DNA of 14,085 bases from Peptostreptococcaceae bacterium (GCA_013619035.1 JABXKX010000017.1:1-14085); one strand, 5' to 3'; shown: positions 6,404-14,085, counted from the stretch's first letter. Program-made: numbers and translations. The notes: generated by a model not told the origin, from the sequence alone.

Positions 6404-7119
6404 TGAAGACAAAATTATATGGTATTGGTGTTGGACCAGGTGATCCAGAATACTTAACACTAAAAGCAAAACGTTTGATCAACTCAGTGGATGTGTTGTT
6501 ATGTCCAATAAAAAAAGAAGGTAGCGATAGTTTTGCTTTTGAAATAGTAAAACCTAATCTTGAAAACGATCAAGTTAAAATTGAAAATTTGGTTTTCCCA
6601 ATGCACTATGATACAGAAGATTTAGAAAATCATTGGCATAGAAACGGACAATTGATTTCCGACTACTTATCAGAAGGTAAAACCTGTGGATTTATCACTT
6701 TAGGAGATCCAACGGTTTACAGTACTTTTATTTATACACTGCCTTATATTGATAAAGAGGTGATGGACTTAGAAATTGTACCTGGCATCACATCATTTTG
6801 TGCTGTAGCTAGTGAAATCAAAGAACCTTTAATGGTTTGGGAAGAATCATTAAAAGTTATTCCAGTTAGAAAAAACGACAGTGAACATTTGATAAGAGCC
6901 ATAGAAGACAATGAGAATATTGTTTTAATGAAGCCATCAAATGATACAGAAACCATCATAAATGCCTTAAAAAGCCATAATTTAGAAGATAAGTTCATGT
7001 TGATCTCAAGAGTTGGTACTGAGTCTTCTAATCTGATTAGAAACATTGATGAATTAGAAGGTATGAAATTACCTTATTTATCAACCATGATTATAAAAAA
7101 AGGAGGTTTCCGTGAGTAA
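6403..7119 (+). CDS. cbiL: Cobalt-factor II C20-methyltransferase CbiL
   Basis: CbiL adds the C20 methyl group to cobalt-factor II (cobalt-sirohydrochlorin), committing it to the corrin pathway instead of siroheme or F430. The protein has 238 residues and the tetrapyrrole methylase fold: GIGVGPGDPEYLTLKA (7-22), the CPIKKEGSDSFAFEI region (34-48) typical of the CbiL/CobI subgroup, TLGDPTVYSTF (99-109), and VPGITSF (126-132). The ATG shares its first base with the cbiT stop, and AGGAG at 6391-6395 is well spaced. In operon order it comes after cbiT although it acts first in the pathway, so the operon is not ordered by reaction step. Confidence 0.95.
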   Translation: MKTKLYGIGVGPGDPEYLTLKAKRLINSVDVLLCPIKKEGSDSFAFEIVKPNLENDQVKIENLVFPMHYDTEDLENHWHRNGQLISDYLSEGKTCGFITLGDPTVYSTFIYTLPYIDKEVMDLEIVPGITSFCAVASEIKEPLMVWEESLKVIPVRKNDSEHLIRAIEDNENIVLMKPSNDTETIINALKSHNLEDKFMLISRVGTESSNLIRNIDELEGMKLPYLSTMIIKKGGFRE

Positions 7120-7870
7120 TGTTTATTTCATAGGCGCAGGACCGGGAGATCCAGAATTGATCACCGTTAAAGGACAGAGATTGGTAAAACAAGCAGATAT
7201 CATTATTTATGCAGGTTCTTTGGTACCCAAAGCCGTTATAGAAGATCATAAAGAGGGTGCTGAGATATATAACAGTGCAGGCATGTCTTTAGATGAAGTC
7301 ATAGATGTCATGATTGAAGGTGTTAAAAACAATAAGATGATTGCAAGAGTTCATACAGGTGATCCGAGTATCTATGGCGCACACAGAGAACAAATGGACT
7401 TATTGGATAAAGAAAATATTACATATGAAGTGATTCCAGGTGTGAGTTCTTTTGTTGCTTCAGCTGCAGCGATCAAAAAAGAATTTACACTTCCAAGTAT
7501 ATCTCAAACTGTAATTTGTACAAGAATGGAAGGGCGTACGCCAGTCCCTGAAAAAGAAAAGTTAAGACTCTTAGCTTCTCATCAAGCGTCGATGGCCATT
7601 TTCTTATCGGTTCAAAAAATAGAAGATGTCGTTGAAGAATTGGTGATACATTATCCTAAAACAACGCCAGTGGCAGTTGTACAAAGAGCGTCATGGCCAG
7701 ATCAAAAGGTAGTTTTAGGCACGCTTGAAACCATTTCAGAACGTGTTAAAGAAGCTGACATAACAAAAACTGCGCAGATATTGGTCGGAGAATTTTTAGG
7801 GGATGAGTATGAGTTTTCGAAACTTTATGATCCTACTTTTACTCATGAGTATAGAAAGGCAAAATACTAG
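7112..7870 (+). CDS. cbiF: Cobalt-precorrin-4 (C11)-methyltransferase CbiF
   Basis: CbiF methylates C11 of cobalt-precorrin-4. The 252-residue protein shows the motifs GAGPGDPELITVKG (8-21), YAGSLV (33-38), RVHTGDPSIYGA (79-90), IPGVSSFVASAAA (108-120) and CTRMEGRTPVPE (136-147), all close to the known CbiF/CobM family pattern. The start is a GTG with a very strong AGGAGG (7101-7106) five bases before it, lying inside the end of cbiL (8-base overlap). The stop codon TAG shares its last base with the GTG start of cbiG, so the neighbours are coupled on both sides. The next step in the pathway is carried out by the next gene, CbiG. Confidence 0.96.
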   Translation: MSNVYFIGAGPGDPELITVKGQRLVKQADIIIYAGSLVPKAVIEDHKEGAEIYNSAGMSLDEVIDVMIEGVKNNKMIARVHTGDPSIYGAHREQMDLLDKENITYEVIPGVSSFVASAAAIKKEFTLPSISQTVICTRMEGRTPVPEKEKLRLLASHQASMAIFLSVQKIEDVVEELVIHYPKTTPVAVVQRASWPDQKVVLGTLETISERVKEADITKTAQILVGEFLGDEYEFSKLYDPTFTHEYRKAKY

Positions 7871-8820
7871 TGTTAGGTATTATTACTTTAACAAAAGGTG
7901 GTTTGGAGCTGGCAAATTTAATTGCTGAAAAACTGCCGTCAAAAGTATATTTTAAACCCAAGCCATTTAAAGAAACCGTACATACCCTTTATAAAGAGTA
8001 TGATCAACTTCTTTTTATTATGGCTACTGGGATTGTAGTTAGAACTTTGGCTTCAGTATTAGAACATAAATCAAAAGATCCTGCCATTATTGTTATGGAT
8101 GAAAAAGGGCACCATGTGATCAGTTTATTATCAGGACACTTAGGTGGCGCGAATCAACTCTCAAAAGAATTGTCTCAAATCACTTCTGGTACACCGGTTA
8201 TAACAACGGCATCGGATGTAAATGGTTTGTTGAGCATCGATATGCTGGCTGAAAAGTATGATCTGATTTTGCAAGATTTTGATGGTGCAAAAGATGTGAC
8301 TGCAGTTCTTGTAGACGGTGGTACGATACAAGTTATTGGCATGACTGTTCACGAAAAACAGTACACATCAGATAAAGGTGATGCCGTTTTGTATGTTGGC
8401 CATGACCATAAGAGTTATGAGCAACCATCGGTACAACTTAAACCTAAAAACTTAGTTTTAAGTATGGGCTGTAGAAGAAATACGACGGTTTTAGAATTAA
8501 AAGATTTTGTAATGAAGTCATTAGATATGTTTGGCTATTCTAGCGGCTGTTTAATTGAGCTGACATCCGCTTGGATAAAAGAAGATGAAGCCGGTTTGGT
8601 AGAACTATCAAATCAACTTAAAATTCCTTTTACAACACATACAAAGGAAAGTATATTAATCGTTTCTGAACAGTTTGAAGGTTCAGAGTTTGTTTACAAA
8701 ACATTAGGCGTTTCTTGTGTTTCAGAACCGTGTGGTTATTTATCATCACAGCAAGGACCGTGTTTAATAAAAAAAAGAAAGCATAATGGTATGACTCTAT
8801 CATTATGGCAAAGAGGTTAA
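7870..8820 (+). CDS. cbiG: Cobalt-precorrin-5A hydrolase CbiG
   Basis: CbiG opens the ring A lactone of cobalt-precorrin-5A and releases the C20 carbon as acetaldehyde. The 316 residues hold the three expected parts. The N-terminal domain has MATGIVVRTLA (51-61) and DEKGHHVISLLSGHLGGAN (77-95). A middle region follows, then a CobE-like C-terminal domain starting at about 195 with SMGCRRNTT (198-206) and ending in CGYLSSQQGP-L. It starts with a GTG that overlaps the cbiF stop (TAGTG), with GAAAGG at 7854-7859 ten bases upstream. Only one base separates its stop from the cbiH ATG. The length and all three parts look complete. Confidence 0.95.
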   Translation: MLGIITLTKGGLELANLIAEKLPSKVYFKPKPFKETVHTLYKEYDQLLFIMATGIVVRTLASVLEHKSKDPAIIVMDEKGHHVISLLSGHLGGANQLSKELSQITSGTPVITTASDVNGLLSIDMLAEKYDLILQDFDGAKDVTAVLVDGGTIQVIGMTVHEKQYTSDKGDAVLYVGHDHKSYEQPSVQLKPKNLVLSMGCRRNTTVLELKDFVMKSLDMFGYSSGCLIELTSAWIKEDEAGLVELSNQLKIPFTTHTKESILIVSEQFEGSEFVYKTLGVSCVSEPCGYLSSQQGPCLIKKRKHNGMTLSLWQRG

Positions 8821-8821
8821 G

Positions 8822-9547
8822 ATGTTATACGTAGTAGGAATTGGACCTGGCAATAAAGAAGAAATGACAATACATGCATTAAATGCGATTAAACAATCGG
8901 ATGTTATTGTAGGGTATAAAACATATATGGATTTAGTAAAAGAGCATATCACGGATAAAGAAGTTGTTGTAAATGGTATGCGTGGTGAAGTAGAACGTTG
9001 TACAAGAGCGGTAGAACTTGCTAGTGAAGGTAAAAATGTAGCGGTTATCAGTTCAGGAGATCCAGGGGTGTACGCCATGTCTGGGTTGGTACTTGAAATT
9101 GTTTCGGCCAAAGGGTTGGACTTGGACATTGAAATTGTACCTGGTATCACGTCAGCAAACGGTGCGTCAGCTTCATTAGGTGCTCCAATTATGCATGATC
9201 ATGCTTATATCAGTTTAAGTGATTTATTAACTGATTTTGAATTGATTAAAAAGAGACTTTCATTAGCAGCTGAAGGGGATTTTGTTATTTGTCTATTTAA
9301 CCCTAAAAGTAAAGGTAGACCAACTCATATCAATAAGGCTAGGGAAATTTTACTTCAACATAAATCAGAAGACACTGTAGTTGGTATTGTAAACAACGCC
9401 AAACGAGAAGGTGAAAAGGTGACTATAACAACATTAGGCAAGATGTTAACTCATCATATTGATATGACAACGATGGTGGTTATTGGAAACTCCAATACCT
9501 ATCAATACAAAGATTTTATGATTACTCCGAGGGGGTATCAAGTGTGA
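8822..9547 (+). CDS. cbiH: Cobalt-factor III C17-methyltransferase, ring contracting, CbiH
   Basis: CbiH methylates C17 and contracts the macrocycle to give cobalt-precorrin-4. The protein has 241 residues with the family motifs VGIGPGN (5-11), GYKTY (31-35), SSGDPGVYAM (77-86), VPGITSANGASASLGAPIMHD (106-126), SLSDLLT (131-137) and NPKSKGR (160-166). The length is that of the plain methyltransferase; the extended iron-sulfur form of CbiH known from Bacillus megaterium (CbiH60) is not present. The ATG has AAGAGGT just upstream at about 8810. The gene ends in a four-base overlap (GTGA) with cbiJ. Confidence 0.95.
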   Translation: MLYVVGIGPGNKEEMTIHALNAIKQSDVIVGYKTYMDLVKEHITDKEVVVNGMRGEVERCTRAVELASEGKNVAVISSGDPGVYAMSGLVLEIVSAKGLDLDIEIVPGITSANGASASLGAPIMHDHAYISLSDLLTDFELIKKRLSLAAEGDFVICLFNPKSKGRPTHINKAREILLQHKSEDTVVGIVNNAKREGEKVTITTLGKMLTHHIDMTTMVVIGNSNTYQYKDFMITPRGYQV

Positions 9548-10278
9548 TTGCTGTATTTGCAGGCACTTCAGATGGTCGTTTAGCAGTAGACTTGCTTATA
9601 GAAAACTCGTTAGAAGTGGTTTGTTTTAATGCGACGCCTTATGGTGGTTCTTTGTATAAAGGTATAACCGTTTATGATTATCCTATGGATTTAGAGATGA
9701 TTCAATCAAAGTTATTAGAACATGAAGTTACCGACATCATTGACTGTACACATCCTTTTGCTGAAGTTATTTCAAAAAATCTAATGAGTGCTTCTAATAA
9801 ACTAAAGATACCTTATTACAGATTTGAAAGACCAGAATTAGAATCTGAACACTATGATAACTATGATGATATTCTAAAAGATATCAATCAAACCAAAGGG
9901 AACATTTTCTTAACGATTGGTAGTAACAACCTTGAGTTATTCACTCAAGGTGTAGATATCAACCGTTTGTACTGTAGGGTACTGCCAACAGAAGTTGTTA
10001 TAAAAAAATGCTATGAGTTGGGACTATCACCCAAACAGATCATTGGCATGCAAGGACCTTTTGATACCGTATTGAATCAAGCGATGTTTCATTCACTTGA
10101 TATCAAACATTTGGTTACAAAAGCCAGTGGTAATGCTGGAGGGTTTAAAGAAAAATTAGAGGCAGCAAAAACGTTAAATATACACACTTATGTTTTAGGG
10201 AGACCTATGATCGAGTATGTGAACTTATATAGAGATTTAAAGACATTAATTAAAGACATTTTAGGAGGAAGAAAATGA
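9544..10278 (+). CDS. cbiJ: Cobalt-precorrin-6A reductase CbiJ
   Basis: CbiJ (homologous to CobK) reduces cobalt-precorrin-6A to 6B with a nicotinamide cofactor. The 244-residue protein shows FAGTSDGR (5-12), DCTHPFA (67-73), TIGSNNL (124-130), RVLP (145-148), GMQGPF (168-173) and VTKASGNAGGFKEK (191-204), all typical of the family. The start is a GTG overlapping the cbiH stop, with GAGGGGG (9529-9535) eight bases upstream. It closes the block of corrin ring genes; its stop overlaps the next gene's ATG by four bases, and AGGAGG (10263-10268) within its end serves that gene. Confidence 0.94.
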   Translation: MIAVFAGTSDGRLAVDLLIENSLEVVCFNATPYGGSLYKGITVYDYPMDLEMIQSKLLEHEVTDIIDCTHPFAEVISKNLMSASNKLKIPYYRFERPELESEHYDNYDDILKDINQTKGNIFLTIGSNNLELFTQGVDINRLYCRVLPTEVVIKKCYELGLSPKQIIGMQGPFDTVLNQAMFHSLDIKHLVTKASGNAGGFKEKLEAAKTLNIHTYVLGRPMIEYVNLYRDLKTLIKDILGGRK

Positions 10279-11252
10279 AGAAATTATTAATCATAATAAT
10301 GGTTGTTGCCATGTTAGCAGTAGGATGTGCAGCCAATAATGAAGTAGCGAATGAAGCAGTGAATGATACAACAAACAATACAGTTGTAAGTGAAAATAAC
10401 ACAACTGAAGAAGTTGCCCCAAAAATGACCACTTATGTGGATGCACTAGATAGAGAAATTACGATAGAAACAAAACCAGAAAAAGTGATTTGTTTGTATG
10501 GTTCATTTGCAGACTTATGGTATGAAGCAGGTGGTGAATTAGTTGGTATCATTGAAAGTTCTAGATTACCAGAACAAGCTTTAGAACTTCCAAAGGTAGG
10601 CAAGATGTCAACACCAAATATTGAAGCCATTTTAGCACTTGAGCCAGACTTGGTAATTATTAGAGCAGGATATGCAAAACAAGAAGAATTACTAACTATT
10701 CTTGAGACAAGTAATATCAATGTTTACGCAGCAGATTACAATAGCTTTGATGAAACGATGGCAACCTTTAAAAACTTCTGTAACATCAATGAGAATGAAG
10801 CGACATATGAAGAAAAATCTCAACCTTTAGTAGAAGGTATTATGAATTTAACAGATGTAGAACATGATTTCTCTTACTTATTATTATTTGCAACATCGAA
10901 GTCAATTTCAGCAAAAGATGATAATGTATCTGCAGATATCATAGACAATATGGGTGGAGAAAATATAGCTGCAAATTATTCAATCGCTGATGAAGAATCA
11001 AAACAATTTAGTTTTGAAAAAATATTGGAATTAGATCCTACTTATATTTTTGTACAAACTATGGGTTCGGTAGAAGATGCCAAAGCAAGATTGGAAGATG
11101 ATGTGATGTCCAATCCAGCATGGGCTTCATTAACGGCAGTTCAAGAAGGACGTTTTATTTACTTACCAAAAGAATTATTCTTATACAAACCAAATATGAA
11201 GTATTTAGATGCTTATCAACATATGAGTGATATTTTAGAAGGAAGTAACTAG
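10275..11252 (+). CDS. ABC importer substrate-binding lipoprotein, FecB/BtuF-like
   Basis: A protein of 325 residues with a lipoprotein leader ending at Cys18 (AVGC) and a linker rich in Asn, Thr, Glu and Val (19-50). After that comes a two-lobed binding domain of the helical-backbone (class III) type: YVDALDREITIETKPEKVI (54-72) followed by a GSFADLWYEAGGELVG segment and VGKMSTPNIEAILALEPDLVI (108-128), which is standard for binders of iron siderophores, heme and cobalamin. The substrate cannot be read from the sequence. Its place in a B12-riboswitch operon favours a corrinoid, a cobalt chelate or another metal complex. It is anchored outside the membrane and should deliver to the permease encoded next, which overlaps by one base (TAGTG). 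The start is well supported by AGGAGG at 10263-10268. Confidence 0.88.
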   Translation: MKKLLIIIMVVAMLAVGCAANNEVANEAVNDTTNNTVVSENNTTEEVAPKMTTYVDALDREITIETKPEKVICLYGSFADLWYEAGGELVGIIESSRLPEQALELPKVGKMSTPNIEAILALEPDLVIIRAGYAKQEELLTILETSNINVYAADYNSFDETMATFKNFCNINENEATYEEKSQPLVEGIMNLTDVEHDFSYLLLFATSKSISAKDDNVSADIIDNMGGENIAANYSIADEESKQFSFEKILELDPTYIFVQTMGSVEDAKARLEDDVMSNPAWASLTAVQEGRFIYLPKELFLYKPNMKYLDAYQHMSDILEGSN

Positions 11253-12232
11253 TGGATATTAAAGACCATCGCATTACAAAACTGATTATAATCTATGGAT
11301 TATTTGCAGCAAGTTTACTAATTGGCATTAGTTTAGGGTCATTAAAGATCGGTATTATCGATGTATTTAAAGCGATATTTTTTGAAACAGATACACTCAA
11401 TCATAGTATTATTTTTAATGTTCGTTTACCTAGAAATCTGATCGCAGCATTTGTTGGTATTAATTTAGCTTTATCGGGTGTGACGCTACAAGGTGTAATG
11501 AACAACCCCTTAGCAGATCCTGGTATCATTGGTATTTCAAGCGGTGCTGGATTAATGGCTTTTGTCATTATGATATTATTTCCCTCTTATGCTTATCTAG
11601 TACCAATCGGTGCCTTCGTCGGTGCTTTATTAACGACGTTTTTAATCTATACACTGGCATGGAAAAATGGTGTAAGTCCAATTCGATTAATTCTTTCAGG
11701 GGTGGCGGTATCCGCTTTTCTTGGAGCGGGTATTAATGTTTTGATGACTTTCTATCCTGAGAGAGTATCGGGTGGTATCAGTTTTATGATTGGTGGTTTA
11801 TCAGGCAAAACATGGCCAGATTTTCATTTGATATGGCCATATACCCTGATAGCAGGTGCACTTTGTATGATGTTATCCAATCAGATTAATCTCTTACAAT
11901 TAGGTGATGAAGTTGCAACGGGTTTAGGTTTAAGTGTCGAAAAAATTAGAACCGTTTTTATTATATTGTCAGCATTACTTGCAGCAAGTGCGGTTTCAGT
12001 AGCAGGACTTTTAGGATTTGTTGGATTGGTTGTGCCTCATATAGCGAGGTTAATTGTGGGATCTGATTATAGATTCTTATATCCGGCTACCATTGGGCTC
12101 GGAGGTGCAATATTGGTTGGATGTGATGCGATGGCTAGGATGTTGTTTGATCCAATCGAGTTACCAGTTGGCATAATCATGGCAGTTTTAGGCGCACCAT
12201 TTTTCTTATTCTTATTAAGGGAGAAAAAATAA
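11252..12232 (+). CDS. FecCD/BtuC-family ABC transporter permease (first copy)
   Basis: An integral membrane protein of 326 residues with about nine to ten hydrophobic segments. Family hallmarks are VRLPRNL (57-63), MNNPLADPGIIGISSGAG (83-100; many relatives have Arg where this has the first Asn of NNPLADP), and the C-terminal GLLGFVGLVVPHIARL stretch, followed by DYRFLYP and ELPVGIIMAVLGAPFF. It should dimerise as the channel of the importer fed by the preceding lipoprotein and powered by the next gene. The GTG start overlaps the upstream stop (TAGTG), and an AAGG site lies nine bases before it. Its stop overlaps the ATPase start by one base. Permease identity is secure; the transported compound is not. 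Confidence 0.9.
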   Translation: MDIKDHRITKLIIIYGLFAASLLIGISLGSLKIGIIDVFKAIFFETDTLNHSIIFNVRLPRNLIAAFVGINLALSGVTLQGVMNNPLADPGIIGISSGAGLMAFVIMILFPSYAYLVPIGAFVGALLTTFLIYTLAWKNGVSPIRLILSGVAVSAFLGAGINVLMTFYPERVSGGISFMIGGLSGKTWPDFHLIWPYTLIAGALCMMLSNQINLLQLGDEVATGLGLSVEKIRTVFIILSALLAASAVSVAGLLGFVGLVVPHIARLIVGSDYRFLYPATIGLGGAILVGCDAMARMLFDPIELPVGIIMAVLGAPFFLFLLREKK

Positions 12233-13059
12233 TGTTAATAGAAGCCAAAAATCTATCGGTATCATATGATAAAAAAGTAGTTGTCCATAATATAGACTTA
12301 CATGTCAAAAAAGGTGAAATTCTGTCGATTGTAGGACCTAACGGGTGTGGGAAGTCTACGGTTTTAAAGTCTCTAACTAGGCTCTTAAAACCAAGTGGTG
12401 GTGATGTTTTATTTGAAGGAAAACCAATAAAGAAAATATCGACGAAAGACATCGCAAAAAAATTAGCAGTTTTACCACAAATTAGACAAACACCTGAAGA
12501 TTTTGATGTAGAGATGTTAATAAGGTATGGTCGGTATCCCCATGGTAATTTTTCTGGGAAGTTAAATGATGAGGATCGCCGGATTATTAAGTGGGCACTA
12601 AAACAAACGGGTATGACACATCATAAAAATCAGAAATTAATACAACTTTCAGGTGGTGAAAGACAACGCGCTTGGATTGCTATGGCACTTGCTCAAAAAA
12701 CAGACATTATTGTGTTAGATGAACCAACGACATTTTTAGATTTGTCACATCAATTAGAAGTTTTAGAACTTATTAAATCATTAAATAAGACAGAAAATGT
12801 TACTATTCTGATGGTTCTTCACGATTTAAATCAAGCCATTAGATATTCAGATAGAGTGTATGTTATGAAACTTGGCAGTATTATTGCCGAAGGCAAGCCA
12901 GAGGATGTTTTGACCTCTGATCGTTTAAGAGAAGTGTTTCATATTGATAGTGATTTCTATACAGATTTTAGAAATGACTCACCACACTTTATTTCTCATA
13001 GAATGAAAGTAGAGGATCATGCTTCAAAATGTCCTGCAAAAAGAAAAAAGACAATTTAA
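12232..13059 (+). CDS. ABC transporter ATPase, FecE/BtuD-like (first copy)
   Basis: A complete ATP-binding subunit of 275 residues: Walker A GPNGCGKST (35-43), Q-loop Gln83, signature LSGGE (139-143), Walker B IIVLDEP (159-165), D-loop FLD (168-170) and switch His197 in VLHDLNQA. It belongs to the iron-siderophore/B12/heme importer group. The ATG shares a base with the stop of the preceding permease, with which it most likely pairs. The last 14 residues are basic and contain a Cys (SKCPAKRKKTI at the end); this tail is encoded in the 41 bases that overlap the second permease gene and looks like an extension beyond the usual fold. Confidence 0.92.
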   Translation: MLIEAKNLSVSYDKKVVVHNIDLHVKKGEILSIVGPNGCGKSTVLKSLTRLLKPSGGDVLFEGKPIKKISTKDIAKKLAVLPQIRQTPEDFDVEMLIRYGRYPHGNFSGKLNDEDRRIIKWALKQTGMTHHKNQKLIQLSGGERQRAWIAMALAQKTDIIVLDEPTTFLDLSHQLEVLELIKSLNKTENVTILMVLHDLNQAIRYSDRVYVMKLGSIIAEGKPEDVLTSDRLREVFHIDSDFYTDFRNDSPHFISHRMKVEDHASKCPAKRKKTI

Positions 13060-14053
13060 TAGATACTTGGTATTAGGTATTGCTGTTATGGTTATGATAC
13101 TTTTGGTATCTGTAACTTTAGGTGAAGCCTCGATTTCAGTGTCTGAAGGATTAGAAATCATTTATAATCAAGTATTACATAAGAATGTTCCAGATGGTAT
13201 TCATACTGCAATTGTATGGGATTTGAGACTGCCTAGGATATTATGTGGTTTACTCATCGGAGCTGGATTGGCTGTATCTGGTGTTATTTTTCAATCGGTT
13301 CTTAGAAACCCTTTGGCAGATCCTTATACCATAGGTGTTTCGACAGGTGCAGCCTTTGGTGCTGTACTCACCATTTACATCAATATGGTTTATGGCTTGT
13401 TCATACCGATTACACCAATCGCTTTTATATTTGCGATATTAACACTGATTATCATCTTAAAAATAGCTGGTTTTAATCATACCTTACATACCTCTAGACT
13501 TATTCTAGCGGGTATCATTGTCGGCTCTATCTTTTCAGCAGGTATCAGTTTATTAAAGAGTATGGCTGGAGAAGATGTTAGTGCGATGGTGTTTTGGTTA
13601 ATGGGTAGACTCTCTGCAAAATCCTGGACAGATGTACTCATCTTATTTCCATTAGTTTCAATTGGTATTATTGTCGCGTTTGTGATGGCAGATGATTTAG
13701 ATGTCTTAACACTTGGTATCAATGAAGCCAAAAGTGTAGGACTCGATGGGGAAAAAAGCGTCAGAAAGTTTTTGATTATAGGTGCACTGTTAACGGCAGT
13801 CTGTGTTTCCATCAGTGGCGTAATTGGTTTTATTGGTCTGATTGTGCCACATTTTATCAGAATGGGATTTACAGCAAAACATCGTTATTTGATTCCGCTA
13901 TCAGCAGTTGTTGGCGGTGTGGTTTTGATGTTGTCTGATAATATTTCGAGACTCTTATTCCAAGTAGAGATTCCTGTCGGCGTTATCACGACACTGATAG
14001 GTGGACCATTCTTTATTTACATCTATATGAATAAAAAAGGACAGATATTATGA
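13019..14053 (+). CDS. FecCD/BtuC-family ABC transporter permease (second copy)
   Basis: A second permease, 344 residues, with about ten hydrophobic segments. Hallmarks are LRLPRIL (69-75), RNPLADPYTIGVSTGAAFGA (96-115), and the C-terminal GVIGFIGLIVPHFIRM with KHRYLIP and EIPVGVITTLIGGPFF. It is clearly diverged from the first copy, so it is not a recent tandem duplicate. The ATG at 13019 lies 41 bases inside the ATPase gene with AGAGG three bases before it, a short spacing. The next in-frame ATG (13088) would cut into the first membrane segment. It is followed by the start of another ATPase gene with a four-base overlap. It may form a heterodimer with the first permease, or a separate importer with the following ATPase. 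Confidence 0.87.
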   Translation: MLQNVLQKEKRQFNRYLVLGIAVMVMILLVSVTLGEASISVSEGLEIIYNQVLHKNVPDGIHTAIVWDLRLPRILCGLLIGAGLAVSGVIFQSVLRNPLADPYTIGVSTGAAFGAVLTIYINMVYGLFIPITPIAFIFAILTLIIILKIAGFNHTLHTSRLILAGIIVGSIFSAGISLLKSMAGEDVSAMVFWLMGRLSAKSWTDVLILFPLVSIGIIVAFVMADDLDVLTLGINEAKSVGLDGEKSVRKFLIIGALLTAVCVSISGVIGFIGLIVPHFIRMGFTAKHRYLIPLSAVVGGVVLMLSDNISRLLFQVEIPVGVITTLIGGPFFIYIYMNKKGQIL

Positions 14054-14085
14054 TAACCATCAAAGATTTGAAGTTTAAATACGGA
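14050..14085 (+). CDS. Second ABC transporter ATPase, 5' end only (runs off the window)
   Basis: An ATG overlaps the stop of the second permease (ATGA), and AAAGGA lies about eight to nine bases upstream. The 12 codons visible read MITIKDLKFKYG, which fits the first beta strand and aromatic A-loop region (Tyr) of a FecE/BtuD-type ATPase. The gene is cut by the window end. The call rests on this short match plus context. Confidence 0.7.
   Translation, partial: MITIKDLKFKYG

Noticed and set aside
10275..14053. Naming the importer genes btuF, btuC and btuD
   Set aside because: The sequence shows the iron-siderophore/B12/heme importer superfamily, but nothing visible fixes cobalamin as substrate. 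Only the operon context points that way, so no symbols were given.
1..14085. CRISPR arrays, tRNA or rRNA genes, insertion sequences, phage genes
   Set aside because: Reading through the window I saw no regularly spaced direct repeats, transposase or integrase motifs, or structural RNA signatures other than the riboswitch.

Overview
The window is AT-rich DNA from what is most likely an anaerobic Bacillota, Clostridia-like. The signs are low GC, strong AGGAGG-type ribosome binding sites, frequent GTG/TTG starts, a two-subunit ThrE-type exporter, lipoproteins with Gram-positive-style leaders, and the anaerobic (early cobalt insertion) route to cobalamin. No species can be named from the sequence alone.

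Layout. (1) 67-1065: a single lipoprotein gene of the TraB/GumN family, with a candidate promoter before it and an AU-rich hairpin at its stop codon. (2) 1118-2334: a two-gene unit for a split threonine/serine exporter (ThrE-like). (3) 2340-2640: a good sigma-A-type promoter, a cobalamin riboswitch, and an intrinsic terminator with a visible mutually exclusive antiterminator. (4) 2739 to the window end: one tightly packed operon controlled by that riboswitch. Its order is a nitrilase-superfamily amidohydrolase, then cbiC-cbiD-cbiE-cbiT-cbiL-cbiF-cbiG-cbiH-cbiJ. These are followed by a FecBCD/BtuFCD-type importer set: binding lipoprotein, permease, ATPase, a second permease, and the first 12 codons of a second ATPase that runs off the window.

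How the genes work together. The nine cbi genes cover every recognised enzymatic step from cobalt-sirohydrochlorin (cobalt-factor II) to cobyrinic acid: CbiL (C20 methylation), CbiH (C17 methylation and ring contraction), CbiF (C11), CbiG (lactone opening), CbiD (C1), CbiJ (reduction), CbiE (C5), CbiT (C15 and decarboxylation) and CbiC (methyl migration). The cobalt chelatase (CbiK/CbiX), the amidases CbiA and CbiP, CbiB and the nucleotide-loop genes are not here and may lie downstream. The importer genes are inside the same transcript and probably bring in a corrinoid, a cobalt chelate or another metal complex. Adenosylcobalamin excess would be expected to terminate transcription at about 2640 and silence the whole set.

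The points most worth a second look are the nitrilase-family enzyme as first gene of a B12-riboswitch operon, the duplicated permease/ATPase arrangement after a single binding protein, a perfect 8-bp hairpin at the end of cbiT next to the cbiL ribosome binding site, and the unbroken chain of 14 gene junctions that overlap or lie one base apart.
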